Assembly: GCA_963841415.1 (NCBI GenBank)
Contig: CAWJCN010000003.1
Coordinates: 682,001-746,000, forward strand
Source: DASUAS01 sp963841415
GTDB taxonomy: Bacteria; Actinomycetota; Acidimicrobiia; IMCC26256; DASPTH01
Length of the DNA stretch: 64,000 nt
Direction of reading: 5' to 3'
The notes below the pieces were generated by a model. The model saw only the letters and a list, made by a program, of their open reading frames with translations, had not been told where the DNA came from and did not search any database. This document shows positions 42,664 through 52,075 of the stretch, in pieces. Within the stretch, counting starts at the first letter, position 1, and every line of letters starts with the position of its first letter. The position numbers were made by a program, and so were the translations under genes.

Positions 42664-43740
42664 GTGTTGAAGCTCGGACTGCGACTGGAGCTGTACCGCT
42701 CACCCACGGTGCAGGTGCCCTACGACCTCGTGCAGCGCGCCGAGGCCCTCGGCTTCCACTCGGTGTGGACGGCCGAGGCCTACGGCGCCGACGCGCTCAG
42801 CCCGCTGGCGGCGATCGCGGCCCGCACGCAGCGCATCAAGCTCGGCACCGCGGTGGTGCAGCTCGCCGGGCGCCCGCCGGCCATGTTGGGCATGCAGGCG
42901 ATGACGGTCGACGCCATCGCCGGCGGCGGCCGCATGATCATCGGCCTCGGGCTGTCGGGCCCGCAGATCGTCGAGGGCTGGTACGGACAGCCCTGGGGCA
43001 AGCCGAACGCGCGCCTGCGCGACTACGTGGAGATCCTGCGCGACGTGCTGCGGCGCGAGGGACCGGTGACGCACGACGGCCCGGAGATCTCGCTGCCGTA
43101 CACCGGGCCGGGCGCGCTCGGTCAGGGCAAGCCGCTGAAGTCGATCCTGCACGCGCCGTCCGACATCCCGATCTGGCTCGCGTCGGTTGGTCCCCGCAAC
43201 ACCGCGTTGTGCGCCGAGCTCTGCGAGGGCTGGTTGCCGATGGGGCTGCCGCCGCGCGGCACCGCCGATCCCGACGTCGCGGCCGCGCTCGACGCGGGGT
43301 TCGAGGGCCGCACCGACGGCCGGGGTCCCGCCGACTTCGACGTGTTCAACGGGCTGACCGTGAAGATCACCGACGACGTGAAGGGGTGGCTCGACAGCAT
43401 CCGACCGTACCGTGCCACCTACGTCGGCGGCATGGGCAGCGAGTCGCACAACTACCACGTCGAGTCGATGGCCAAGCGCGGCTTCGCCGACGATGCCGCG
43501 CGCATCCAGGAGCTGTTCCTCGCCGGCCGCCGTGAGGAGGCGATCGCGGCGATGCCCGACGACGCGCTGCTGCAGGGCACGCTCGTGGGCACCCCCGCCA
43601 GCATTCGGCAACAGTGGGAGGCGGGAGACGTCGTTCCGCCCGGGGTCACCGGCACCATCATCGGCGCCGACCGGCCCGCCGAGCTCGAGCTGATCGCGGA
43701 GCTCACGGGGGTGCGAGGCGGGGTGGATGCAGATGCCTGA
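42664..43740 (+). CDS. luciferase-like (LLM) F420-dependent oxidoreductase
   Basis: 358-residue LLM enzyme. It shows LGFHSVWTAEAYGADALSPL near the start, AIAARTQRIKLGTAVVQLAG, GGRMIIGLGLSGPQIVEGWY and a C-terminal GTPASIRQQWEAGDVVPPGV. This is the TIGR03559-like F420 family common in mycobacteria. The start is GTG 42664 followed by TTG. Only 54 bases, filled by the second 53-bp repeat, separate it from the carboxyltransferase gene, so the repeat lies inside a probable transcript. Confidence 0.86.
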   Translation: MLKLGLRLELYRSPTVQVPYDLVQRAEALGFHSVWTAEAYGADALSPLAAIAARTQRIKLGTAVVQLAGRPPAMLGMQAMTVDAIAGGGRMIIGLGLSGPQIVEGWYGQPWGKPNARLRDYVEILRDVLRREGPVTHDGPEISLPYTGPGALGQGKPLKSILHAPSDIPIWLASVGPRNTALCAELCEGWLPMGLPPRGTADPDVAAALDAGFEGRTDGRGPADFDVFNGLTVKITDDVKGWLDSIRPYRATYVGGMGSESHNYHVESMAKRGFADDAARIQELFLAGRREEAIAAMPDDALLQGTLVGTPASIRQQWEAGDVVPPGVTGTIIGADRPAELELIAELTGVRGGVDADA

Positions 43741-43741
43741 A

Positions 43742-43794
43742 GGAGATGCAGCGGAGGCGTGGCCGGAGGCCGGGACGCCGGAGCGGAATCGACC
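43742..43794 (+). repeat. 53-bp intergenic element, copy 2
   Basis: This is the second copy of the element at 9791-9843. It differs at three positions: one change improves the inner stem (GGCC/GGCC instead of GGCT/GGCC), one changes a codon of the mini-frame and one is silent in it. It ends directly at the carboxyltransferase ATG. The mini-frame opened by the ATG at 43746 runs out of frame into that gene. Confidence 0.75.
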
Positions 43795-45291
43795 ATGAGT
43801 ATGCGCGACGACTGGGAAGCCTCCCTCGCCGATCTGGAACAGCGCCGGGCCGCCGGGCGCGCGATGGGTGGCGAGGAGCGCCTGGCCAAGCACCACGCCC
43901 AGGGCAAGCTCGACGCCCGTGCGCGCATCGACGCGCTCGTCGATCCCGGCTCGTTCCTGGAGCTCGGCACGCTCACCGGTGGTGACGAGGCGCCGGCCGA
44001 GGCCATCGTGCTCGGATCGGCCAAGGTCAGTGGTCGGCCGGTGATCGTCGCTGCCGAGGACTTCACCGTGCTCGCCGGGACGATCAGCCACACCGCGAAC
44101 TCGAAGCGTTACCGCGCCGCGGAGCTCGCGTTGCGCGACCGTGTTCCGCTGGTGATGATGCTCGACGGCGCCGGGTTCCGGGCCGATGGCAAGGCCTACG
44201 GCCGCGCGCCCACCGATCTCCTCTCACAGTCGCGCTGCTCGGGCTACGTGCCGCTGATCACCGCGGTGCTCGGCTCGTCGGCGGGGCACGGTGCGCTGGT
44301 CGCACCCATGTCCGACTTCTCGGTGATGAGCGCGCACGCGGCGATCTTCACGGCCGGACCGCCGGTCGTCGCCGAGTCGCTGGGGGAGAAGGTCACCAAG
44401 GAGGAGCTGGGCGGACCGGGCACCGCGATCGCGAGCGGCCTGATCCACAACGTGGCCCCCGACGACGCCGCCGCGCTCGAGCTCGTCCGCTTGTACCTCA
44501 GCTACTTCCCCTCGTCGGCGTGGTCCTACCCGCCGGACTACGCGCACGACGACACCGCTCCGCGTCTGGTCGAGGAGATCCTCGACATCGTCCCGCGCGA
44601 CGGCAAGCGCGTCTACGACGTGCGTGAGGTCATCGACGTCGTCGTCGACCAGTCGTCGTGGTTCGAGGTGCAGCCCGACTTCGGCAAGTCGGTGGTCACC
44701 GCGCTCGCGCACCTGGGTGGGCATCCGGTGGCGGTCATCGCCAACCAACCGCAGGTGTTCGCCGGTTCGATCGACGTCGACGGCGCCGACAAGGCGTCGC
44801 ACTTCATCACCGTCGCCGACTCGTTCCACCTCCCGCTGGTGTTCCTCGCCGACAACCCCGGCGTCCTGCCCGGCAGCGCGTCGGAGCGGCGCGGCATCCT
44901 GCGCGCCGGTGCGCGCATGTTCGCGGCGCAGACCATGGCGACGTCGCCCAAGTTCGAGGTCACGATGCGCAAGGCCTACGGCTTCGGGTCGATGGTCATG
45001 GGCATGATCGGCTTCGACAACCAGTCGGCGGTGTTCGCCTTCCCGGGCGCCACCATGGGCGCGATGGGCGCGGCGGCGATGAGTCGCTCGCGTGGCTCCG
45101 ACCTCGACGAGGCCGAGTTGCTCAAGAAGATGGAGCTCGAGGCGTCGTACCGCTCGGCCATGGGCTTCGGTTTCGACGAGCTGATCGACCCGCGTGAGAT
45201 CCGCAACGTGCTGCTGCACTCGCTGGCGCGCGCGCTCTCCCAGCGTCAGATCGAGGCGCAACCCGTGGCCCGGGTCGCGATCACGCCCTGA
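43795..45291 (+). CDS. acyl-CoA carboxylase carboxyltransferase (beta) subunit
   Basis: 498-residue biotin-dependent carboxyltransferase. The N-domain has the KLDARARIDALVDPGSFLEL opening and SGRPVIVAAEDFTVLAGTI; the C-domain carries VFAGSIDVDGADKASHF, the acyl-CoA oxyanion loop NPGVLPGSASERRGILRAGA and AFPGATMGAMGAAAMSR. It needs an alpha subunit with biotin carboxylase and carrier domains, which is not in this window. Substrate could be propionyl-, acetyl- or a branched acyl-CoA. The start ATG 43795 directly abuts the 53-bp repeat; an upstream in-frame GTG within the repeat is less likely. Confidence 0.9.
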   Translation: MSMRDDWEASLADLEQRRAAGRAMGGEERLAKHHAQGKLDARARIDALVDPGSFLELGTLTGGDEAPAEAIVLGSAKVSGRPVIVAAEDFTVLAGTISHTANSKRYRAAELALRDRVPLVMMLDGAGFRADGKAYGRAPTDLLSQSRCSGYVPLITAVLGSSAGHGALVAPMSDFSVMSAHAAIFTAGPPVVAESLGEKVTKEELGGPGTAIASGLIHNVAPDDAAALELVRLYLSYFPSSAWSYPPDYAHDDTAPRLVEEILDIVPRDGKRVYDVREVIDVVVDQSSWFEVQPDFGKSVVTALAHLGGHPVAVIANQPQVFAGSIDVDGADKASHFITVADSFHLPLVFLADNPGVLPGSASERRGILRAGARMFAAQTMATSPKFEVTMRKAYGFGSMVMGMIGFDNQSAVFAFPGATMGAMGAAAMSRSRGSDLDEAELLKKMELEASYRSAMGFGFDELIDPREIRNVLLHSLARALSQRQIEAQPVARVAITP

Positions 45292-45294
45292 CGC

Positions 45295-46362
45295 TCACGC
45301 GTCGACGAGCAGTGCGTCGAGGGCGCGACAGATGTCGTTGTCGTAGCCGAACGGCTCGGGGACCACGCCCATGTCGTGCAGCAACGTGCCCAGGCGGAGC
45401 ATCACCACGGTGAACCGGAGTCCTGCGAACACCAGGAACCAGTGCAGGTCGGCGCCGCTGCGCCCGGTGAGCTCCTCCCAGAGCGCGACCGTCTCGTCGC
45501 GCGACGGGAACCCGGGGAGTCGTTCCTGGCCCGCGCTGCTCGTCAGCACCTCGTCGCAGAACAGCCACCACCCGAGATCGATGCGCGGATCGCCGAGCGC
45601 GACCATCTCCCAGTCGAGCACGGCCACGACCTCATGGTCGCGAAACATCTGGTTGGCCAGGCGCGAGTCACCCCACGTGATCGTCACGTGGTCGGAGTCG
45701 GCGTCGGGCTTGTGTTCGCGCAGCCATGCGAGCGCGGCGCGCGCGCCCGGGTGCGGGCGGCCGAGCTCGGCCCACTCCAACGACTCCGCGTAGTACTCGA
45801 GCTGCTGTTCGAGCGCGGGCTCACCGCGACCGGCGTCGTCGAGGAAGTCGAGCCCGAGCGCGCGCCAGTCGACGCGGTGCACCGCGGCGAGCGCGCCGAT
45901 GCCGTTGCGCCAGACGCGCGCCTGTTCCTCGGGCGACGCGTCGCGCAGCCACCCCGCGATCGAGTAGTGCGGAGCGTCGCCGGGCACGATGCCGTCGACG
46001 CGAGCCATGATCCAGAACGGGCTGCCGAACCACGACGGGTCGGACTCGTTCCACAGCATGTCGGGCACCGGCACGTCGCTGTGCTCGGCGAGCGCCCGCA
46101 TCACCCGGAACTGCGCCTCGAAGTTGGCGTCGAGGAAGACGGTGTGGGCCTGTGGCGCGATGCGGGCGACGAGGTGGTGGACGGCCGCCTGGTCGGACTC
46201 GTCGTGCCAGGTGGCGTCGAAGAGGAGGGTCTCGTTGGAGAAGCCGGTGGAGCTCGGGATCTCGATGTGGTCGACCGCGACCTGCTCGAGGCCGGCGACG
46301 TCGGTGAGCCACGCGCGCAGCTGCGCCGCCGTCTCGTCCGCGTCGCGCGACACCACCCCCAT
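45295..46362 (-). CDS. APH-like phosphotransferase, Trp-Gly-Asp variant
   Basis: 355-residue kinase-fold protein related to the one at 36216-37250. Its catalytic loop reads TWGDSRLANQMF: the Brenner Asp and Asn are intact but Trp replaces the usual His. The metal motif LDWEMVALGDPRIDLGW is normal. This variant is common among acyl-CoA-dehydrogenase-linked members. It converges with the carboxyltransferase gene (four bases apart) and diverges from an acyl-CoA dehydrogenase pair. Phosphorylation of a hydroxyacyl substrate is a reasonable inference. Confidence 0.83.
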   Translation of the reverse strand: MGVVSRDADETAAQLRAWLTDVAGLEQVAVDHIEIPSSTGFSNETLLFDATWHDESDQAAVHHLVARIAPQAHTVFLDANFEAQFRVMRALAEHSDVPVPDMLWNESDPSWFGSPFWIMARVDGIVPGDAPHYSIAGWLRDASPEEQARVWRNGIGALAAVHRVDWRALGLDFLDDAGRGEPALEQQLEYYAESLEWAELGRPHPGARAALAWLREHKPDADSDHVTITWGDSRLANQMFRDHEVVAVLDWEMVALGDPRIDLGWWLFCDEVLTSSAGQERLPGFPSRDETVALWEELTGRSGADLHWFLVFAGLRFTVVMLRLGTLLHDMGVVPEPFGYDNDICRALDALLVDA

Positions 46363-46516
46363 CGGCGGCGAACGCTAACAAGAACCGCCGGTTGGTACCC
46401 GCGGCGCTCCGTCGACTGAAATTGCGCTGAGCCCAAGAACTGGCCAGGATGAACCGTCGGCCCGGACCCTGCGCCGGGACCGCGTTCCGGGCCCTCCCCG
46501 AGCAGAAGAGGACGTC

Positions 46517-47653
46517 ATGGAGATCGTGCTGAGCGACGACCAGGAGTTCTTCCGCGACACGACGCGGAAATTCCTCGGCAGCGAATGCCCGATCCCCAAG
46601 GTCCGTGCGCTGCGGGAGAACGAGGCCGGGTTCGAGCCTGACTACTGGCGCCAGGGTGCGGAGCTGGGCTGGACCTCGCTGCTCGTGCCCGAGGAGCTCG
46701 GCGGCGGCAGCGTGAGCGGCGACGGCCCCTCCGATCTCGCCCTGGTGGCGCACGCCTTCGGCGCGCACGTCGCGCCGGGCCCGCTCCTCCCCTGCAACGT
46801 GGTCGCCGTCGCCCTCGCCCGGTCGGGCACCGCCGCGCAGCAGGCCGAAGTGCTGCCGGCCCTCGTCGGCGGTGAGCAGGTCGCGACCTGGGCGATCACC
46901 GAGATGCCGCCCCACGACGGGCTCGGCGCCCTCGCGGTGCGGGCCGAGCCCGACGGTGACGGCTTCGTGCTCACCGGCGTGAAGTCGCCGGTCGAGGCAG
47001 GCGCCGAGGCGGACCAGCTCCTGGTCACCGCCGCCACCGACACCGGCCCGACCCAGTTCCTCGTCCCCGCCGGCGCCGACGGTGTGAGCGTCACCCGGCT
47101 GCGCAGCGTCGACCTCGTGCGCCGCTTCGCCCGGATCCGGTTCGACGGCGTGAAGGTCCCCGCCGGCGCGTTGGTCGGCACGCCCGGCGGTGCCGCCGAC
47201 GACGTCGAGCACCAACTGCAGATCGCAGCCGTGGTGCAGTCGGCCGAGATGGTCGGCGCCGCCGACTCCGTCTTCGACATCAACCTCGACTGGGCCATCA
47301 GCCGGTACTCGTTCGGCCGTCCGCTCGCGTCGTACCAGGAGATCAAGCACCGCTTCGCCGACATGAAGATGTGGCTCGAGACGAGCCACACGCTCGCCGA
47401 CAGCGCGGCCCGGCACGTGTCACACGGCGACCCCGACGCCGACATCGCGACGAGCGCGGCCAAGGCCTACGCGGCGCAGTACCTCGCCGAGCTGGCCCAG
47501 GACGCGGTGCAGATGCACGGCGGTATCGGTGTGACCTACGAGCACGACCTCCACCTCTATCTCCGCCGCATCACCGTCGACCGCATGACCTACGGCACGA
47601 TCGCCGACCACCACCGGCGCATCGGCGCGCGCCGCGTCGCCGACGCCGCCTGA
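46517..47653 (+). CDS. acyl-CoA dehydrogenase, small subunit type
   Basis: 378-residue acyl-CoA dehydrogenase of the shorter subunit type found in actinobacterial alpha2beta2 enzymes. Helical N-domain, a degenerate middle loop (WAITEMPPHDGLGALAV) and the C-terminal signature MHGGIGVTYEHDLHLYLRRI. In the ChsE-type enzymes of cholesterol breakdown two different subunits share the FAD site; the next gene, 25 bases downstream, encodes a longer partner. The ATG at 46517 has AAGAGGA upstream and starts a probable two-gene operon divergent from the kinase. Confidence 0.88.
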   Translation: MEIVLSDDQEFFRDTTRKFLGSECPIPKVRALRENEAGFEPDYWRQGAELGWTSLLVPEELGGGSVSGDGPSDLALVAHAFGAHVAPGPLLPCNVVAVALARSGTAAQQAEVLPALVGGEQVATWAITEMPPHDGLGALAVRAEPDGDGFVLTGVKSPVEAGAEADQLLVTAATDTGPTQFLVPAGADGVSVTRLRSVDLVRRFARIRFDGVKVPAGALVGTPGGAADDVEHQLQIAAVVQSAEMVGAADSVFDINLDWAISRYSFGRPLASYQEIKHRFADMKMWLETSHTLADSAARHVSHGDPDADIATSAAKAYAAQYLAELAQDAVQMHGGIGVTYEHDLHLYLRRITVDRMTYGTIADHHRRIGARRVADAA

Positions 47654-47678
47654 TCCCCGCGACCACGAGGCACACGAG

Positions 47679-48959
47679 ATGACCACGATCGAGACGTCCA
47701 CCGACATCGAGCCCGTCGACGAATTCCGCCTCCGCGCCCGCACCTGGCTCAAGGAGCAGTTCCCACTCGTCGAGGACGAAGGCCGCTCGATGCCGTTGCG
47801 CCGCGGCGCGAGCGAGGAACAGGAGCTGGCCGAGATCCAGCGCGAGCGCGACCTGCAGCGGCAGCTCTTCGACGGCGGGTTCGCCGGCATCTGCGTGCCG
47901 ACGGAATACGGCGGCCAGGGGCTCACACCCGACCACCAGCGGGCGTTCAACGACGAGAGCATCGGCTACGCGATCCCGCGCATCATCCAGATCCCCACGT
48001 TCGTGCCGTGCATGGCGGTGCTGCTCGAGTTCGGTACCGAAGCGCAGAAGCAGCGTCACGTCCCCGCCATGCTGAAGGGCGAGGAGATCTGGATGCAGTT
48101 CCTCTCCGAGCCGAGCGGCGGTTCCGACGTCGCGGCAGCGCTCACCACCGCGGTGCGCGACGGCGACGAGTGGGTGGTCAACGGCTCCAAGGTGTGGACG
48201 ACCGGCGCGTGGTTCTCCGACTACGGCCTGTGCCTGCTGCGCACCAACTGGGACGTGCCCAAGCACCGCGGTCTGAGCGTGTTCATCGTCCCGATCCATC
48301 AGCCCGGCATCGAGCTGCACCGCATCGAGATGATCAACGGCTCCCGCGAGTTCTGCCAGGAGTTCATGACCGACGTGCGCGTGCCCGACTCCGACCGCGT
48401 CGGCGAGGTCGACCAGGGTTGGACCGTCGGCACGCGGTGGATGTTCCACGAGAAGAACGCGATGGGCGGTGGGTCTCCCTACGTCACCGGGACGTTCCAC
48501 TCGAACTTCGGCGTCGAGTCCGGTGACCCGCTCGTCGACCTGGCGCGTGCCACCGGACACTCCGACGAGTCGCGCACCCAGGAGCTCGTCGGCGAGGCGC
48601 ACATGATGCGGCTCGCCCGCACCGGATTGTCGGCGCGCATCACCGCGGGGATGAAGGCGGGCAGCTTCCCCGACAACGCCGCTGCCATCTCACGACTCCA
48701 GTCGGCCGTCGTCGCGCAGCGCATCAACACGATCTCGCTCGAGGTCGCCGGCCCCAACGCAGTGGCCACGCTGCCCGGCGAGGCGTGGGCCGAGGACGGG
48801 TTCAACTTCCTCGAGCGTCAGACGTCGGGCATCGGCGGCGGCACCACCGAGATGGCGCGCAACAACATCGCGGAGAAGGTCCTGCACCTGCCCCGCGAGA
48901 TCACCCACGACAAGAACATGCCGTTCCGCGACGTGCCGAAGGGCCCACCGGCGGGCTGA
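47679..48959 (+). CDS. acyl-CoA dehydrogenase, large subunit type
   Basis: 426-residue partner of the upstream dehydrogenase. It has the canonical substrate loop FLSEPSGGSDVAAALTTAVR, WVVNGSKVWTTG and the C-terminal GIGGGTTEMARNNIAEKVLH. In heterotetrameric family members this subunit supplies most of the FAD-binding loop. The gene follows its partner after 25 bases, with no intervening signal, and ends before a strong hairpin shared with the minus-strand Liv operon. Confidence 0.89.
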   Translation: MTTIETSTDIEPVDEFRLRARTWLKEQFPLVEDEGRSMPLRRGASEEQELAEIQRERDLQRQLFDGGFAGICVPTEYGGQGLTPDHQRAFNDESIGYAIPRIIQIPTFVPCMAVLLEFGTEAQKQRHVPAMLKGEEIWMQFLSEPSGGSDVAAALTTAVRDGDEWVVNGSKVWTTGAWFSDYGLCLLRTNWDVPKHRGLSVFIVPIHQPGIELHRIEMINGSREFCQEFMTDVRVPDSDRVGEVDQGWTVGTRWMFHEKNAMGGGSPYVTGTFHSNFGVESGDPLVDLARATGHSDESRTQELVGEAHMMRLARTGLSARITAGMKAGSFPDNAAAISRLQSAVVAQRINTISLEVAGPNAVATLPGEAWAEDGFNFLERQTSGIGGGTTEMARNNIAEKVLHLPREITHDKNMPFRDVPKGPPAG

Positions 48960-48990
48960 GCGCCGCGAAGCGCACGGCGAACGTACGCGA

Positions 48991-49020
48991 GAGGGGGAGC
49001 CGGCGAACCGGCTCCCCCTC
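48991..49020. terminator. bidirectional hairpin between convergent operons
   Basis: GAGGGGGAGCCGG (48991-49003), a CGAA loop and CCGGCTCCCCCTC (49008-49020) form a perfect 13-base stem. It lies between the plus-strand acyl-CoA dehydrogenase stop at 48959 and the minus-strand LivK stop at 49044, so it can end transcription in both directions. No U-run follows, as is usual for actinobacterial stem-only terminators. Confidence 0.75.
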
Positions 49021-49043
49021 GACGCGTCGTGCTGTGTTGACGG

Positions 49044-50384
49044 TCAGCTGCTGGGCGTCGTCGCCGCCGTGGTGGTCGTCGCCGAGGACGAACCGGTGTC
49101 GGTGTACTTGGCGATGGTGGCGGGGTCGCCGACCACCTTGCCGGTGATGGGCTTGCCGCCGTTGTAGGGCACGAACTTGCCGTTCTTCACCTGCACGTAG
49201 TAGATGCACGCCGGCGTCTTGCTGATCTTGCCGAAGTGCGAGTAGCTCAGGTCGATCGGCTTGCACGAGAGGCCGGCCTCGTCGTAGATGCCGTTGTTGG
49301 TCTTGCGGATGCCGTCGACGAAGCTCTGACGCGTCAGGTTCTTGCCCGCGTTCTTGATGCCGACGATCGCCATGTCACACGTGATGTAGCCGGTGTACAC
49401 GCCGTAGTTCGGGACGCCGGTGATGCCGGCGTACTTCTTCAGGTTGCCCGTGAACGTCTTGATCGCCGGGCCGCCGAGCTCGATCGGCTTGTAGCTCGTC
49501 TGCAGGATGTCGTTGGGCGTGATCGTCTTCGAGATCGGCTGGTCGAGCAGATCCTGGCTGTACCCGGTGGCGAGGACGTTCGCCTTCATGTTCGCGCCGT
49601 TCTGCTGGAGCTGCTGCACGATCGCGAAGTTCGTGTTCGAGTCGAGCGGCAGGTAGGCGCCGTCGGAGCCCGAGTTCTTGATGCCCAACACGATCGGACC
49701 GACGTCGGTGCTCCCGAAGTCGACCGTGGTGTTGAGGTAGCCGGGCTTGAGGCCTTGCGCCTTGGCCGCGTAGTTCACGGTCGCCTTGGCCGTCTCGCTC
49801 GACGACTGCGAGATGCCGTAGCCGATGCTGGCGACCTTCTTGACTCCCAGCTTCTTCATGACCCGCGTCACCGTGTCGCTGGTGATGCCGGGGATCGGAG
49901 TGCCGTCCCCGAGGCTCGAGATGATGTGCTCGTTGCCCGGGTCGTAGTAGTAGGAGCCGTCGAATCCGCCGCCGATCTCCGGCACACCGGAATCGTTCAT
50001 GTACCGGTAGGTCCCGAACGCCAACGGCGAGTCGTTGATCACCGTGAAGGCGTCCTCGTTCTGCACGAGGTCCTTGGCCGAGTCCAGGTTCATCGCCGAC
50101 TTGTCGTCGACGGTGGTGAGGTCGATCTTGCGGCCGTTCACGCCCCCCTTGGCGTTCTCGGCCTCGACGCGGGCTTCGCAGCCCTTGTCGGCGCCGACGA
50201 AGTTGGGTGCCGCCACGCCGGTCTCCGACGAGATGAACCCGATCTTCACCGCCTTGTCACTCACGCCGGGAGCGTTGCCGGAGGACTGCGCCCCCGCGCT
50301 CGTCGAGAGCATCCCCACGGTCGCGACCCCGAGCGTCGCCGCGACTGCTATGGCGCGGAGCCCGCGCCTCCCTCGTTGTCTCAT
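49044..50384 (-). CDS. Liv-type ABC transporter substrate-binding protein
   Basis: 446-residue secreted binding protein of the branched-chain amino acid/amide type. The signal peptide (RRGLRAIAVAATLGVATVGM, cleavage probably after AGA) has no lipobox cysteine, unlike most Gram-positive binding proteins. The mature part starts with KAVKIGFISSETG, shows the GGGFDGSYYYDPGNEHII cleft segment and ends in a low-complexity Thr/Ala/Ser tail. It is the last gene of the minus-strand Liv cluster, preceded by a close paralog at 50605-51941. Start ATG 50384 was chosen from the signal peptide. Confidence 0.87.
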   Translation of the reverse strand: MRQRGRRGLRAIAVAATLGVATVGMLSTSAGAQSSGNAPGVSDKAVKIGFISSETGVAAPNFVGADKGCEARVEAENAKGGVNGRKIDLTTVDDKSAMNLDSAKDLVQNEDAFTVINDSPLAFGTYRYMNDSGVPEIGGGFDGSYYYDPGNEHIISSLGDGTPIPGITSDTVTRVMKKLGVKKVASIGYGISQSSSETAKATVNYAAKAQGLKPGYLNTTVDFGSTDVGPIVLGIKNSGSDGAYLPLDSNTNFAIVQQLQQNGANMKANVLATGYSQDLLDQPISKTITPNDILQTSYKPIELGGPAIKTFTGNLKKYAGITGVPNYGVYTGYITCDMAIVGIKNAGKNLTRQSFVDGIRKTNNGIYDEAGLSCKPIDLSYSHFGKISKTPACIYYVQVKNGKFVPYNGGKPITGKVVGDPATIAKYTDTGSSSATTTTAATTPSS

Positions 50385-50493
50385 CGAACGGTGTCCCCCT
50401 GCTGATGCATCCCGCCGGGCGGGATCCCCTGTGTCTCGGCGGCACGATACTGCCGTTCTCGGAAACAGCCCAGGCGCCCTCTCGCCCCACGCG

Positions 50494-50567
50494 AAGAAGG
50501 AAACCGGCGGACCGGTTCCCCTTCTCACCACACGCGAAGAGGGGAACCGGCGGACCGGTTCCCCTCT
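50494..50567. terminator. tandem hairpins between the two binding-protein genes
   Basis: Two related hairpins follow each other. AGAGGGGAACCGG (50538-50550), loop CGGA and CCGGTTCCCCTCT (50555-50567) is a perfect 13-base stem. An imperfect copy, with the same GCGAAGA lead and the same loop, lies at 50494-50526. They resemble the hairpin at 48991-49020. On the minus strand they follow the second livK gene and could lower read-through into the first. Confidence 0.7.
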
Positions 50568-50604
50568 CCCGAGGTGCTGTCAGCCCCTCAGCGGGTGTGT
50601 CGAT

Positions 50605-51941
50605 TCACGACGAGGGCGTGGCCGCCGCCGTCGTCGTGGTCACGCCGGTGCCAGCCGACGACGTGTACTGCTTGATGAGCGCAGGGTCGCCGACGAGCTT
50701 GCCCATGATCGGCTTGCCGCCGTTGTAGGGCACGAACTTCCCGTTCTCCACCCGTGCGAAGTAGATGCAGGCTGTGTTCACGACCTTGCCGAAGTTCGCC
50801 TTGCTGAAGTTCCGCGGCGAGCACATGAGGCCGGCGTTGTCGTAGATCCCGCCGTTGGCGGTGCGGACGCCGTCGACCCAGCCCTGACGGGTCGGGTTCT
50901 GGCCGGCCGCTTTGAGTCCCGTGATGAAGAGGTCGCACGACACGTAGCCCGTGGACTCACCGAACCCCGGCACGCCGGTGAAGCCCGCGTACTTCTTGAG
51001 GTTCTGCTGGAACGTCTTGACTGCACTGCCGCCCAGCTCGACCGGCTTGTACGCGGTCTGGAACAGGTCGCTCGGGGTGAGGCTCTTCGCGATCGGCTGG
51101 TCGAGGATCGATTGGCCGTAGCCGGTCGCCGAGATGTTGGCCTTGATCGGCACGTTGTTCTGCTGGAGCCCCTGGATGATGGCGATGTTCGTGCTCGTGT
51201 CGAGCGGCATGTAGACCCCGTCCGCGCCGGCGTTCTTGATCCCGAGCACGACCGGTCCGACGTCGGTGCTGCCGAAGTCGACCGAGGTGTTGAGGTACCC
51301 GCTCTTGAGGCCCGAGGCCTTCGCCGCGTAGGTCTCGATCGCCTTGGCGTTCTCGCTCGACGACGGCGAGATGCCGTAGCCGATCGGCGGCGACGCTCTT
51401 GACTCCGAGCTGCTTCATCACGTTGGTGCGCGTTGTCGTAGGCGAGTCCCGCCACCGGTGTGCCGTCGCCGTAGGCCGAGATGATGTTCTCGTTGCCCTT
51501 CTCGTAGTAGTAGGAGCCGTCGAAGCCGCCGCCCAGCATCGGCACACCGGCATCGTTCATGAACCGGTAGGTCTGGAACGCGAACGGTGAGTCATTGATC
51601 ACGATGAACGCGTTGCTGTTCTGCACGAGGCTCTTGGCCGAGTCGAGGTTCGACGCCGACTTGTCGTCGATCGCCTCGAGGTTGATCTTGCGGCCGTTCA
51701 CGCCACCCTTCGCGTTCTCGGCACCGATCCGGGCCTTGCACCCGGTCGCCGAGCCCTCGCTCGCCGACGCCGCCACACCCGTCTCCGACGAGATGAACCC
51801 GAGCGTGACCGCCTTGTCGGTGACGCCCGGCGTGCTCCCGGACTGGGCGCCGGCGCCGGTGGCGAGGACTCCCACCGTGGCCAGGCCCAGTGCCGCCACG
51901 CCGGCCACGACCCGCAGGCCGTGCTTGCGGTGCTCCCTCAT
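50605..51941 (-). CDS. second Liv-type substrate-binding protein (two frameshifts)
   Basis: About 444-residue paralog of the downstream binding protein. The signal peptide (HGLRVVAGVAALGLATVGVL) and opening KAVTLGFISSETG are intact, then the frame slips twice. An extra base near 51425 interrupts AYDNAHNVMKQL, and another at 51384 interrupts VAAIGYGIS; the remainder is intact to the Thr/Ala-rich tail. Removing one base at each site restores a full alignment to the paralog. Start ATG 51941 is supported by GGGGGGA upstream. It may be a sequencing artefact or a fresh pseudogene. Confidence 0.8.
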
Positions 51942-52075
51942 TCTGTTTCCCCCCAAATGGTATGGCCCGGTCGACCGAGCCGAAGTTGTGCTCGGTGCAG
52001 AACGCTAACGCGTTCGGATCCCGCGTGCTGCGCGGGGAGCCAAGTTTTCGGCGGGTGGCCGTCAGGCCGTCGCGC

